Positions 29,529 through 38,815 of a stretch of 64,000 nt of DNA are shown piece by piece. The notes under the pieces were generated by a model, which was given only the letters and a program-made list of their open reading frames with translations, did no database searches and was not told the DNA's origin. Positions within the stretch are counted from its first letter, which is position 1. Every line of letters begins with the position of its first letter. Both the position numbers and the translations under genes were made by a program. This stretch comes from Choricystis sp. odSpoLacu1 (Eukaryota > Chlorophyta > Trebouxiophyceae), in assembly GCA_958009055.1 (NCBI GenBank), contig OY253655.1:124001-188000 (forward strand), written 5' to 3'.

Positions 29529-31118
29529 ATGCCCGACCCCAAACCACCCGCCGCCCGCCCCTCGGCGTCCGGCCTGCGCCGCACGTCTCTGGCCCGCGCC
29601 TCCTTGGAGCTAGTCGGCGATCTGGCGCGCGTGCTGGTGGAGCCGCCTGTGCAGCCAGCGCCCCTGGCGACGGCTGGCGCCGATGGCGGCCTCCTGCCCC
29701 GCCCGTCGACCGCCCTGGACGTCATGGAGACTGGGTCCACACTGTCCGTCAAGCACATGGCAACCGGATCCACGCTCTCGGACAAACACAAGGGTGACGC
29801 ACGGTGGTGTGAGGACGGCGTGCGACGCAGCGGCGGCACCCTTTCTGCGACGGCTCACGTCATCACCGCGGTCATCGGCGCTGGCGTGCTCTCCCTGCCT
29901 GCCGCCATGGCGTCCCTGGGCTACGCGGGCGGCTGCATTGTGTTTGTGGCGTTTGGGTTGGTGACGCTGTACACTGCTCAACTCCTGGCCGACTTGTACT
30001 GCATCGACGGCGTGCGGCAAAGGACGTACTCGCAGATGGTGCGCACCGTGCTCGGCAAAAAGTGGGAGGTCGTCGTCGCCGTCATCCAGCTGGTCAACCT
30101 TGCCCTGACATCTGTGCCTTACCAGATCGTTGCGGCGAAAACTATGGAGACGCTGGCCAAAGTATCTGGGCACGGCGGCCCGTTCGCGAACTACTGGCCA
30201 AATGTGCTGCTGTTCGGTGTGGCACAGGTCGCCCTCTCTCAAGTCCCGTCGCTCGACTACCTGGAGTGGGCGTCGATCATCGGAGCGGTCTCGTCGTTTG
30301 GTTACTCGTTCGCGGCGTTGGGACTGTCGGCGAAATTTGCGACTCTGCCTCTCCTCGGCAGTGCCTGGGGGTCCCCCGACGGCGGTGTCTGGACCAAATT
30401 CGCCGCCCTCGGCAATATCATGTTTGCCTTCTCCTTCGCGTACATCCTGTTGGAGTTGGAGGACACGATTTCAGGTAGCAAAGCGGAGAAGGGGATGCCG
30501 CACGGCCCGATCCGACCCATGAAACGCGCGTGCAACATCGCGGTTACCGTCATCACCGCGTTCTACCTGTCCGTCGGCATCGCTGGCTACGGCGCGTTTG
30601 GCGATGGAACCGACACCCGTTTCGGAGTGAAAATTCAGGATGACATTCTTGCTTCCTTCCCACCGGGCACCGCGACATGGGTGGTCGTGCTGGCCAACGT
30701 CCTCGTGCTGATCCACCTTGTCCCCGCCTACTGCGTGTGGTCTCAACCCTTCTTCTCCTTCTTCGAGCTGTGGGCTGACGAGGTTGCTGAGCGCACCGGC
30801 CGCCGCCCCTGTGGCGTGGGTGCGATCCCGTTTCGTATCGGCTTTCGCACCTTGTTTGTTGTTGTGTCCACGCTGATAGCGTGTGCCATCCCGTCCCTCG
30901 GCATCATTCTGGGGCTGGCGGGCGCGCTGTCCTTCTGGCCAGCGACCGTGCTGTTTCCCATCTGGTGCTGGATCAAAGTGTTCCGCCCGCGCCAGGGCGT
31001 CAAGTGGTCACTCAACGCGCTCAACCTGGCGTGCTTTGCCGTGACGGCCGCGACCGCGGTGTCGGGGGTGCAGCAAATCATTTCCAATGCTTCACAGTTT
31101 AAGATCTTCAAGGAATGA
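29529..31118 (+). CDS. Amino acid/auxin permease (AAAP family), intronless paralogue
   Basis: Single exon of 529 residues. The ATG at 29529 is preferred because MPDPKPPA matches the MPDKPPLP start of the upstream paralogue and it has a CACCATG context. The whole protein aligns with the neighbour: TAVIGAGVLSLPAAMASLGY, LVTLYTAQLLADLYCIDGV, IMFAFSFAYILLELEDTI, GYGAFGDGT and LGIILGLAGALSFWPAT. All three intron positions of the neighbour are absent. The DNA is less GC-rich at synonymous sites than the upstream copy. A retrocopy or whole-gene intron loss after tandem duplication would explain it. A shorter, broken copy of 30376-30738 occurs 3 kb downstream. Confidence 0.9.
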   Translation: MPDPKPPAARPSASGLRRTSLARASLELVGDLARVLVEPPVQPAPLATAGADGGLLPRPSTALDVMETGSTLSVKHMATGSTLSDKHKGDARWCEDGVRRSGGTLSATAHVITAVIGAGVLSLPAAMASLGYAGGCIVFVAFGLVTLYTAQLLADLYCIDGVRQRTYSQMVRTVLGKKWEVVVAVIQLVNLALTSVPYQIVAAKTMETLAKVSGHGGPFANYWPNVLLFGVAQVALSQVPSLDYLEWASIIGAVSSFGYSFAALGLSAKFATLPLLGSAWGSPDGGVWTKFAALGNIMFAFSFAYILLELEDTISGSKAEKGMPHGPIRPMKRACNIAVTVITAFYLSVGIAGYGAFGDGTDTRFGVKIQDDILASFPPGTATWVVVLANVLVLIHLVPAYCVWSQPFFSFFELWADEVAERTGRRPCGVGAIPFRIGFRTLFVVVSTLIACAIPSLGIILGLAGALSFWPATVLFPIWCWIKVFRPRQGVKWSLNALNLACFAVTAATAVSGVQQIISNASQFKIFKE

Positions 31119-31415
31119 TGCTTTGCGTGTGTGTCGGGTTAGGGGAGGTCTTGATTTTGTTGCGTTGATCGTTCTGTGAGAGGTCGCGGGAGACAAGCTC
31201 TCGACGGAAAAGGAAAAAGAAAAAACGGCGGCGACGCTCAAAAAAACAACGGCCCGCAATTTCTTCCTGCGCCTATTCTCGCGCCCGTGCGCGCGGCCGG
31301 GCTCCCCTTTCGCCCCGTGTCAAACACCTGATAGTCGTGCCTCATTGAAAGCGTGCACGGGTCACCAACCAGAAGCCCCACGCGTGCAGCACTCGCCAGC
31401 ATTTTTCTCCCGCCA

Positions 31416-32309
31416 ATGGACGACGACCCTACCTCCACCACGCCCTGGTCCCTGACCGCGCCCACCGTGTCGACTGAGCTGCTGCAAGCTGTGGGCACAG
31501 CAGCCGCGCTGTGGGCGGTGGTGGCCAGCCTGGCGGCAGTCGCCAGAAAGCTTGTGCCTTCCCGCCGAGCAACGCCGTCGCCGCCACGACGAGCTTCCAG
31601 CGGTCGCTACGGCTTGCTGGATACGGAAGATGATTATGATGACGCTTTTGATGACGCCCTTGACGACGGCAAACCAACATCATCCCCCGGCCGCGTCGGC
31701 GCGCTGCGCTCGCCGTCGCCGCCGTCCACCGCGCGCTGCGTGGGCGAGTTGCAGCGCACGCCCGCGTATGCAGCATACTTGAGGTCGCGTGGGTTGACAT
31801 ACCGTGACGTGGCGGCCACGCGGCGGCGTCTGGACTTGTTTGCAGAGTTGCGAGTGCGCGATGCACCATCCTTTGCGGCCCTGGTGGGGCGCCGCCCCGC
31901 CGCTTTCGAGAGCGACGTCGCACCTCGTGCGTCCCTTGCCCTGGACTGGGCGCTCGGGGCTGGCGCCGGCGCTGTCGCCGGCATTCTCACTATCTGGCGG
32001 GAACTCGATGTGCCGCCCGCGCTGCGCGTCGTCACCGCCGCCAGCGCGGCCGTGGCAGCCATCGCTGCCGTCGCAGGTCGGTCCCCTGTGCCCGACCTGT
32101 GGTGGGAGAGCGTGGCCACGGGGGGGCGGGCGCCGGGCGCGCGCGCGCTGGCCGCGCTCGCCGTTGATGCTGGCTACGGCGCCGCCACCCTGGGCGTGGG
32201 CGCGATCGTCACACTGGTCGCACGGCTGACGACGCGGGCCAGCCTGGGGGACCGGCTGGCGGGAGTGCGGCTGGTGGTGGAGCGCAGGCGGGAGGTGGAG
32301 GTGGGGTAA
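31416..32309 (+). CDS. RDD-like membrane protein (tentative)
   Basis: Single exon of 297 residues from the ATG at 31416 (MDDDPTS); an ATG at 31353 in the same frame would add 21 residues. One hydrophobic segment lies near the N-terminus (AVGTAAALWAVVASLAAVA), followed by an acidic, Asp-rich linker. A helical stretch RTPAYAAYLRSRGLTYRDV comes next, then three hydrophobic segments. The end, TRASLGDRLAGVRLVVER, resembles the Gly-(Lys/Asp)-Arg-Leu-x-Gly-x-Arg-Val motif of RDD-family membrane proteins. That resemblance is the only family clue. The next open frame begins 89 bp downstream on the same strand. Confidence 0.5.
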   Translation: MDDDPTSTTPWSLTAPTVSTELLQAVGTAAALWAVVASLAAVARKLVPSRRATPSPPRRASSGRYGLLDTEDDYDDAFDDALDDGKPTSSPGRVGALRSPSPPSTARCVGELQRTPAYAAYLRSRGLTYRDVAATRRRLDLFAELRVRDAPSFAALVGRRPAAFESDVAPRASLALDWALGAGAGAVAGILTIWRELDVPPALRVVTAASAAVAAIAAVAGRSPVPDLWWESVATGGRAPGARALAALAVDAGYGAATLGVGAIVTLVARLTTRASLGDRLAGVRLVVERRREVEVG

Positions 32310-32398
32310 AAGAGGCTAGAGTAAAACAATCGCAGCGACACACACTAGCATCAATTTGCCGCGCTGTCTCCTGCCGCGCTGTCTCCCCCACACAGCCT

Positions 32399-33415
32399 AT
32401 GTGGCGCCTCCGCCTCGCGCTGGCGGCGGCGTGTGTGGTGGTCGCCACTGCAGCCAGCGTGGCGGCTGGCGCCTGTGACGGCGGCCGCCATAGACGGCGC
32501 CCCGACCCGCCCTGCTTCTCGACGCCGCACGTCGGACTCTTCCGCCAAGAAGACGCCTCTACCGCCCTTCCCACCCCCGGCCAGCACCCCTCCTTTGGCG
32601 CCCTGGTGCCGTGGGCCGAGGTGCGGGCCCGGGCCGCCGCCTGCGCGCCAGGCTGCCGGCTCATTTTCCTGGTGCGCCTCGCGCAGGCGGTGTCCAACGT
32701 TGTGCAAGCCGCTGTCGGCGCGGCCGTGTGGGACAGCGACGTCGGCCGCCGCTGCGCGTTCAACGGGAGCACGTTGTTTGATGCTGAGCTGACGCGGCTT
32801 GGCCGGGAGCAAGCCACCGCCCTGGCGGCCGCCCTCGGCGGCGGGGCCGACCTGACAACCGGCCTGCCGCCGCCCGTCGCCGTCGTGTCGCCACTCACGC
32901 GCACGCTGACCACCGCCGACCTGGCTTTGGGGAGTGTGCTTCCGTCCAACGCGCCGTTCAAAGTCACCGAACTGGCGCGTGAGCGGGTCGGCGTCAACAC
33001 GTGCGACGCGCGGCGCGCGGCGTCCGACGGCGGGCGGTCGGCGTGTGGGAGAGTGGCGACGGGGCTGCGCTCTTCATTCACCGGGCCCCGCTTTCACGCA
33101 GCGTTCCGCATCATTCCATCCTCCTGGTGGCCGCCACGCAAGCACAGAGGCTGGTCCCCGCCACGCGCGCTGGGCCTGGCTGCAGACGCTGATGTCGAGT
33201 GGACGCCGACCGCGCGCGAAACCGACGAGTCGCTGCGCTCTCGCGCGCGCGCGTTACTGGCCACCATCTGGCGGGACACGCCGCCCGGGGCGCCCGTGTT
33301 TGTGGTGACGCACTCGGGCATGATTCCAGCTCTGCTGGAGGTGGCGGGCAGGGAGCCCTACCCGCCGACCAACGCGGAGCTGGTGCCGGCGCTGGTGTCG
33401 GTGGCGCCATGTTGA
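32399..33415 (+). pseudogene. Histidine-phosphatase (phosphoglycerate-mutase-like) gene, catalytic His lost
   Basis: Open frame of 338 residues with a signal-peptide-like N-terminus (LRLALAAACVVVATAASVAAG). The fold of plant-type PGM-like proteins is clear: LIFLVRLAQAVSN, LFDAELTRLGREQA, VVSPLTRTLTT, RERVGVNTCDARRA, WTPTARETDES and FVVTHSGMIPAL. But the catalytic RH(G/A) motif reads RLA: the phosphohistidine residue is Leu (CTC, one base from CAC). In addition, between CDARRA and ADVEWTP, where the family has a short conserved FPxxDF segment, there are about 50 unrelated residues, as if the frame had been disturbed. It directly abuts a broken permease fragment. I read it as a decaying gene; a pseudo-enzyme is the alternative. 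Confidence 0.55.
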
Positions 33416-33423
33416 ACTCCCCC

Positions 33424-33799
33424 CCCCGACGGCGGCGGTGTCTGGGGGACCAAACTCGCCGCCCTCGGCAAGTGTCATGTTTGCCCTTCTCCTTCGCGTG
33501 CATCCTGTTGGAGTTGGAGGCCACGATTTCAGGGAGCACAGCGGAGAAGGGGACGCCGCACGGCCCGACCCGACCCATGAAACGCGCGTGCAGCATCGCG
33601 GTTACCGTCATCACCGCGTTCTACCTGTCCGTCGGCATCGCTGGCTACGGCGCGTTTGGCGATGGAACCGACACCCGTTTCGGAGTGAAAATTCAGGATG
33701 ACATTCTTGCTTCCTTCCCACCGGGCACCGCGACATGGGTGGTCGTGCTGGCCAACGTCCTCGTGCTGATCCACCTTGTCCCCGCCTACTGCGTGTGTT
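33424..33799 (+). pseudogene. Truncated, frameshifted copy of the intronless AAAP permease
   Basis: Corresponds to 30376-30738 of the intronless permease. The last ~200 bp (33594-33797) are identical to 30536-30738. The first ~170 bp differ by about nine substitutions and four small insertions, which break the reading frame. The copy ends abruptly after the codons for PAYCV and continues into unrelated sequence. It lacks a start, most membrane helices and the C-terminus, so it cannot encode a transporter. It starts 9 bp after the stop of the decayed histidine-phosphatase gene. Confidence 0.9.
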
Positions 33800-33867
33800 G
33801 CGTGTTTCTTCTGTTTGCTTTTGGCTGTCAAAATCTAACAAACTCTGTTTTTGTAAAAAAAAAAAAA

Positions 33868-35249
33868 TCAGCCTTTCAACGCGCCCTCGGCCGCGTCGAC
33901 CACCTCCGCCACTGCGGCGCTCAGCGCGGCCGCGTCTGCGCGCGCCGCGTCCAGGGCCGCCACCCAGCCGGCGCCCGCGTCATCCGCCGTCGCCAGGGCG
34001 GCCAGCGTGGCGCGCGCAGAGGCTGCCTCAGCGCGGGCGGCGGCAGCCTCTGCTTGGGCAGCGGTGGCGGCAGCTTTGGCGGCGGTCGCCGCGGCTTCGG
34101 CCGCCGCAACCTTTTTGGCCGCGTCATCAGTGGCCAGCGCCACCACCGAATCCACAACCGTCCGCACGGCCGCCGTCTGCCTCGCCGACGCGCGCGTCAG
34201 CAGGGCGGCTTCCGCCGCCACCCAGTCGCCCACGCCGCCATCATTGTCGTCGGCCGGCACGCCGCCCCGTGCGTCAAACAGCGACCGCGCGACCGCGCCC
34301 ACCTCCTCGCCCCGCCCCTCCAGCATGCGGCGGCGGGCGGCGCGCCAGCAGTCGATGTAGGGGCGGGCCTGGGGGCGGGACGAGGTGACGGTGGCGACCG
34401 CAACGTCCAACGGCTTGCCCTCAACAAAGGTCAAGTAACCCACCACCGCCAGCGTCGCCCTGTTGATGCCGGCCGTGCAGTGCACGTAGGTCTTGTGCCC
34501 CAACGACCGCAGCAGGGCCAGCGTGCGCACGGCTTCCGGCAGCATGAGGATTTGGTCGCCGCGGTCAAAGTCGCGCACCGCGACGCGCGCGTGCACGACG
34601 CCCGCCGCACGTGCCGCGGTCCGCACCGCCTCCATGTCCACGTTGAGAGCGGTCAGGCAGTCGTCCGACTGCAGGCACAGGATGGCGGTGGCCCCCGTGC
34701 CGGCCGCGATGGCAGAGACGTCGGCCGCGGAGCGCGGGCAGGAGCCGACGAAGATGCCGTCCACGATGGGGTCCCAGTTCAGGGTCCAGCGCCACTCGTC
34801 GGAGGAGCCCTGGGGTGTTGTGGGGGGGGGTGGAAAGGCGAGGAGTCGGTGAAAAAGGCTGATGCTTTTTTGTTATGTGCCGTTTCCAACCGATTTCCTC
34901 TCTCTCTTCTTCCTCACCTGGCCGCCGCCCGAGTCTTGCCAACGTCTCTTGTTGGCCTCATCCTCGGCCGCGGTGGCCGCTTCACGGGCAGTGCCTGTGG
35001 TGAGGGGTGGAAGGTTTCGGTGTTGGTATCCTGGGGTTTTTCTCTCCCTCGCCCTCCGCCCCGGGGGCGGGTGGCCGCCCAGACACGCCACTCAATAGAC
35101 ACACACTCACACTTACACCAACACAACTCACCTGGGCTCAACGACGCGGGCGGCGGCAGCGCCCGGGCCGCCCGCCGCATCGGCCGACCAATGCCGCGCG
35201 CGGGCGGGGGCGCGACCAGGGCGCGCGGGGCGGCGGTTGGCGCCCGCAT
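33868..35249 (-). CDS. Laforin/LSF2-like dual-specificity (phosphoglucan) phosphatase, plastid-targeted
   Basis: Three exons, 35249-35132, 34994-34918 and 34809-33868, encode 378 residues. The first 39 are a transit-peptide-like Ala/Pro/Arg stretch. The catalytic domain opens with WRWTLNWDPIVDGIFVGSCP, then LCLQSDDC, and reaches the signature HCTAGINRATL with the catalytic Cys near 175 and the Arg of the CX5R loop. This spacing and the WTLNWD... opening are those of LSF2/SEX4-type glucan phosphatases, which remove phosphate from starch. No carbohydrate-binding module is visible. The C-terminal ~150 residues are an Ala-rich, probably coiled-coil tail (AAKKVAAAEAAATAAKAAAT) not known from LSF2. 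Start codons of this gene and ThiE are only 119 bp apart. Confidence 0.8.
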
Positions 35250-35368
35250 CGTGTCGTGTGGGGTGCGTGTGTGTGAGTGTAGGCGAATGGGGCGTGTGGG
35301 GTACACACACGGCGTCCGTTTTGTTGGTGTGCGTTGTGTTTTTTCATTCCACACACACACTCCGCCGC

Positions 35369-36076
35369 ATGCCCGTCGTCGTTCTCACGCCGCCCACCCT
35401 GCCCGCCTGCCCCGCCCGCGAAGCCTCCGTACTGGCCGCCCTGGTGGACGCTGGCGCGGCCGCAGTGCACGTGCGCAAGCCCGGGGCAGACGCGGCGTCG
35501 ACGGCTGCGTATCTGCGGGGGCTGCCACCCGCCGTCGTGCGCGCGGTCGTGCTGCACGCCCACCACAGTCTGGCGCCCGAGTTTGGGGTCAAGGTAAGAG
35601 AGTGAAGAGAGAGTGGCACATGAAGGGAGAGGGCTCCCTCTTTTGATCGAACAGCGTTTTTCACCCCACCTCAGGGAGTCCACTTCACCGAAGCCGCGCG
35701 CGCGGCGACCACCCCCACCCGCCCGCCCGGCCTTACCGCGTCCGCGTCCTTGCACACCCTGGCCGACGTGGCGGCCGCGTCGCGGGACGTGTACGACTAC
35801 GTGCTGCTGTCCCCCGTGTTTGACTCCATTTCCAGGGTCGGCTATACAGCCGCGCCCTTCCCTCCCACCGACGTCGCCGCCACCCTTTCCGCGGCGGACG
35901 TGCCCGTGCTGGCCCTGGGCGGCGTGGCGTCGACCACCGCGCCGGCAGCCGCGAGGCTGGGGTTTGCGGGAGCCGCGCTGCTGGGCAGTGTGTGGAGTTT
36001 GGAGGGAGGCACCGCTGCCGACACGTCCGCAGCGGTCGACGAACTGCGCGCCGTGATCGACGCGTTTGAAGCGTGA
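35369..36076 (+). CDS. ThiE/TenI-family (thiamine phosphate synthase-like) protein
   Basis: Two exons, 35369-35593 and 35675-36076, encode 208 residues, the length of a stand-alone ThiE/TenI TIM barrel. Strand motifs are AAVHVRKPGA, VVLHAHHSLA, GVHFTEAARA, ASLHTLADV, YDYVLLSPVFDSISRVGY and VLALGGVAST. ThiE joins HMP-PP and thiazole phosphate to thiamine phosphate; TenI is the related regulator/aromatase. RKPG in place of the usual (R/H)xK and weak pyrophosphate-loop residues make TenI-like function possible. No transit peptide is seen. The stop codon TGA overlaps the ATG of the next gene (TGATG). Confidence 0.8.
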
Positions 36077-37356
36077 TGGACGTCCTGCGCCGTGTGACAG
36101 CGCCCCTGGTGGCGCTCGTCGTCACCCCGCCTCCTCCGCCGCCGCCAACACCACACACCCACTTCTCCGCCGCGTCCACGCTCTCGGTCGCCGTCCTGGT
36201 CGCCCTCTTCTGCTGGCCCCCCGCCCACGCCAGCGTGAGGGCCTTCTTGAGACCCCCCATCGTGCGAGCCGTGCGGGCGGGGCTGCCGATGGTGGCAGCT
36301 GCCCAGCATCGCGCGGCGCCCGTGTTCACGGTCGCCGCGACCGCCGTGAGCGCCACCGTCTCGGTCCCATTCTACACGTCCGCCCTGCCCGCCATCATCT
36401 GGTGCTTGGACGGCAGCCTGGGCGTCAGGCTGGCCCTGCTACTGGGTCTGGCCCTATACTTGGGCAACGCGGCCAAAGACTTGGTGTGCGCGCCACGGCC
36501 GGTCGAGGCGGCCGCAGCGACTCCACGCAGCGCCAAGCGTCCGGTCGTCCTCACCTCCCTCCCCGGCTCGGAAGACGTGTCCGCCGCCGAGTACGGGTTT
36601 CCCTCCTCCCACGTCGCCAACACGCTGGTCATGAACGCGTACGGCGTGCATTATGCCACCCGGGCGGGCTTGCTGACCTCACGCGGGCCGACGACGGTTG
36701 CTGTTGCTGCCGTCGCAGGCTTGTGGGTCGCAGCCGTCGCTGCGTCCCGCGTCTACATGGGCATGCACGCCCCCGTGGATGTGGCGGGGGGCGCATTTCT
36801 GGGCGCCCTCGTTGCAGCCGCCTGGTCGGCGGTGGACGACGCGTACCTGGATTTTCTGATCTCAGGCGGTGTTGCTGCCGCCGCCGTCCAAGCCGCCGCA
36901 TCAGCCGTCGCCTTGCGCCTGCACCCCCGCCCCCTGGCCCACACCACCTCGTTTGAAGCGTCCACCGCGTTTGCGGGGGCGTGCACCGGGGTCTCCCTGG
37001 GCATCGCGCGCGGCGGGTTGGCTGCGCTGGCACCCCCCGCGTCTGCTGCCGCCGCGTGCGCCCGCCTCGTCGCCGGCCTGACCGCCGTGGCCGCCGTCAA
37101 AGCCGCCTCCAAACAGGTGGTGGCTGCTGTTGTGCTGCTGCCCTACCGCGCTGTGCCGCTGCGCCTGCGCCGTGTGTGGCAGCCGCCAATGCACTCGCTG
37201 TCGCAGAGAGCGCGCGCGGCGCGCACAGGCATCCCGGTGGATGAGAAAGGCGCACCATGGGACGAGATCATGACGACTAAGTTTGTGTCGTACGCGGCGC
37301 TGGGTTGGGCGGTGGCGGAGGCGGCGCCCCGCTGCTTTGCGGCGGTGGGGGTGTGA
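36076..37356 (+). CDS. PAP2-superfamily phosphatase, sphingosine-1-phosphate phosphatase type
   Basis: Single exon, 426 residues, from the ATG at 36076 that overlaps the upstream stop by one base. The PAP2 catalytic triad of motifs is intact: KDLVCAPRP near 134 (KxxxxxxRP), EYGFPSSHVANT near 175 (PSxH) and SRVYMGMHAPVDVAGG near 224 (SRxxxxxHxxxD). FPSSH with a preceding Glu-Tyr-Gly and eight or more membrane helices is the pattern of SGPP/LCB3-type long-chain-base phosphate phosphatases of the ER. The N-terminus has a Pro tract and then the first hydrophobic helix. No in-frame alternative ATG lies before the ThiE stop, so either it has its own promoter inside ThiE or both are read from one mRNA. 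Confidence 0.88.
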   Translation: MDVLRRVTAPLVALVVTPPPPPPPTPHTHFSAASTLSVAVLVALFCWPPAHASVRAFLRPPIVRAVRAGLPMVAAAQHRAAPVFTVAATAVSATVSVPFYTSALPAIIWCLDGSLGVRLALLLGLALYLGNAAKDLVCAPRPVEAAAATPRSAKRPVVLTSLPGSEDVSAAEYGFPSSHVANTLVMNAYGVHYATRAGLLTSRGPTTVAVAAVAGLWVAAVAASRVYMGMHAPVDVAGGAFLGALVAAAWSAVDDAYLDFLISGGVAAAAVQAAASAVALRLHPRPLAHTTSFEASTAFAGACTGVSLGIARGGLAALAPPASAAAACARLVAGLTAVAAVKAASKQVVAAVVLLPYRAVPLRLRRVWQPPMHSLSQRARAARTGIPVDEKGAPWDEIMTTKFVSYAALGWAVAEAAPRCFAAVGV

Positions 37357-37422
37357 TGAAAAGAAACGTGTTTTGATTCACAAACAAACCATCTCTCCCT
37401 CCCTCTCTCTCTCTCCTTCTCC

Positions 37423-38601
37423 TCACTGGCTCAACTGCCGCATGAACCGCTGCAACCCGCGCACCACGCTGGCCACTTGGTCCCCCAGCCCCGGCAGCTG
37501 CGCGTCGGTGGGGTCGATGGCGGGGTCGTCGCCGCCGCCACCGCCACCACCACTCACACTCGCCCTGCTGCGCCCGCTCAACGCGGCGTCCAGGATCAAG
37601 TCCAAGGCGTCCCCCACGGGCGCGGTGTCGCGTTCAGCGGCCAGGGCGTAGCGGCCGGGGGTGGCGGGATCGGCGACAAACACGCGCCACGGGTCGGGCC
37701 ACCTGCGGAAGACGGTGCCGATGTCGCCAATCGGACGCAGAGCATACGTCAAAGGAAACGTGGACAAAAAGTCATCCCGCAGGCGTCGCACGGTGAGGCC
37801 GATGCCGACGTCGCCCGACACGAGGCGCGCGTTGAAGAGAATCACAGCGGAGGGGGCGCCGTCGTCGCCCGCGTCGGCGGCAGCTCGCGCGGCGTCCGCG
37901 ACACGCACGCAAGACGCCAATGAAGGCGGGTCGGGGGCGGACAGCACGACAATCGCACCCGCGGGCGTGCCGTCCAGCGGCGACCGGTCGGTCACAGCGC
38001 GCACAATAAACGGCGCGTCGGGCCACGACGCGCGCAGCATGGCGGCTGTGCCGGCGTCCGGGTAGAGGGCGACCACGGGTGCCCCCCCGGCCGCGGCGCC
38101 CACGTCGGCGGCAAAGCGGCGGGTCAGTTTCCAGAAGCGGGCCGCGTCGCCGGCTTCGGCAAACACGGCGCCCGACGCGGCGTCCCAAAACTCGGGCAGC
38201 TGCAGCTCGACTGCGGCACGGCGGGCGCCGGCGTCCAGGGCGGCGGCGGTGCAGGAGGCGGCTTGCGCGATGGCGTCGGTCAGGGAGTCGGGCAGGACCT
38301 AGGGAGAAGTTGGGGTGGGAGGGTCGGGTTTGGGGAGAGGGGAGAGCCGACGCCGCATTTGTGCCGTTCTTTCCCCGTCTCTCCAACACAAACGCACGTC
38401 ATCATCTCGCCGCTCTGCAGGCACGCTTGTCGACGGCACTGCCTTGGCTTCCTCTGCGCCAGCGCCGGCGTCTCCGTCGACGGCGCGGGCGGGGGGGAGG
38501 GTGCGACCTGCCGCGCTGACGGGGGCGGCCCGGCGCGGCGGGCGTGGAGCAGTGCCCGCGCGCGGTGGGCGGGCCAGCGAGGGTGGCCGATTGAGGAGCA
38601 T
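37423..38601 (-). CDS. DUF1995-family plastid protein
   Basis: Two exons, 38601-38398 and 38298-37423, encode 359 residues; both junctions are phase 0. The first exon is an Arg/Ala/Pro-rich transit-peptide-like leader ending in an acidic linker. The second begins VLPDSLTDAIAQAASCTAAA, then RRAAVELQLPEFWD, APVVALYPDAGTAAMLR and SAVILFNARLVSGDVGIGL. LPxSLxxAIxQAxxA and the NxxLxxG(D)VGIG segment are marks of DUF1995, which includes the photosystem II assembly factor LPA3 and related plastid proteins. Function of this member is unknown; a role in plastid biogenesis is likely by family. Its 3' end is 67 bp from the stop of the PAP2 gene. Confidence 0.8.
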
Positions 38602-38815
38602 TGGGGCAGAGAGGCGCTGCCAACGAGAGGAAAGCGTGGAGGGCACACTTTTGTTTTTGTGATTTGCCTTCCCGTGGAGACGGGGGGATGAACAGGAAAA
38701 AAAAAACAGCTCACAAACAAGAAAGGCCCTCCCCCCCGCACAACAGACAATACGCAGACACCCACGACCCACAACACACAATACCCCAAACAAAAACAAA
38801 ACACCCAACCCAATC

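Noticed and set aside
33199..35646. An 815-residue open frame on the plus strand
   Set aside because: It runs through the decayed phosphatase, the permease fragment and the antisense of the LSF2-like gene; it is open only because of high GC.
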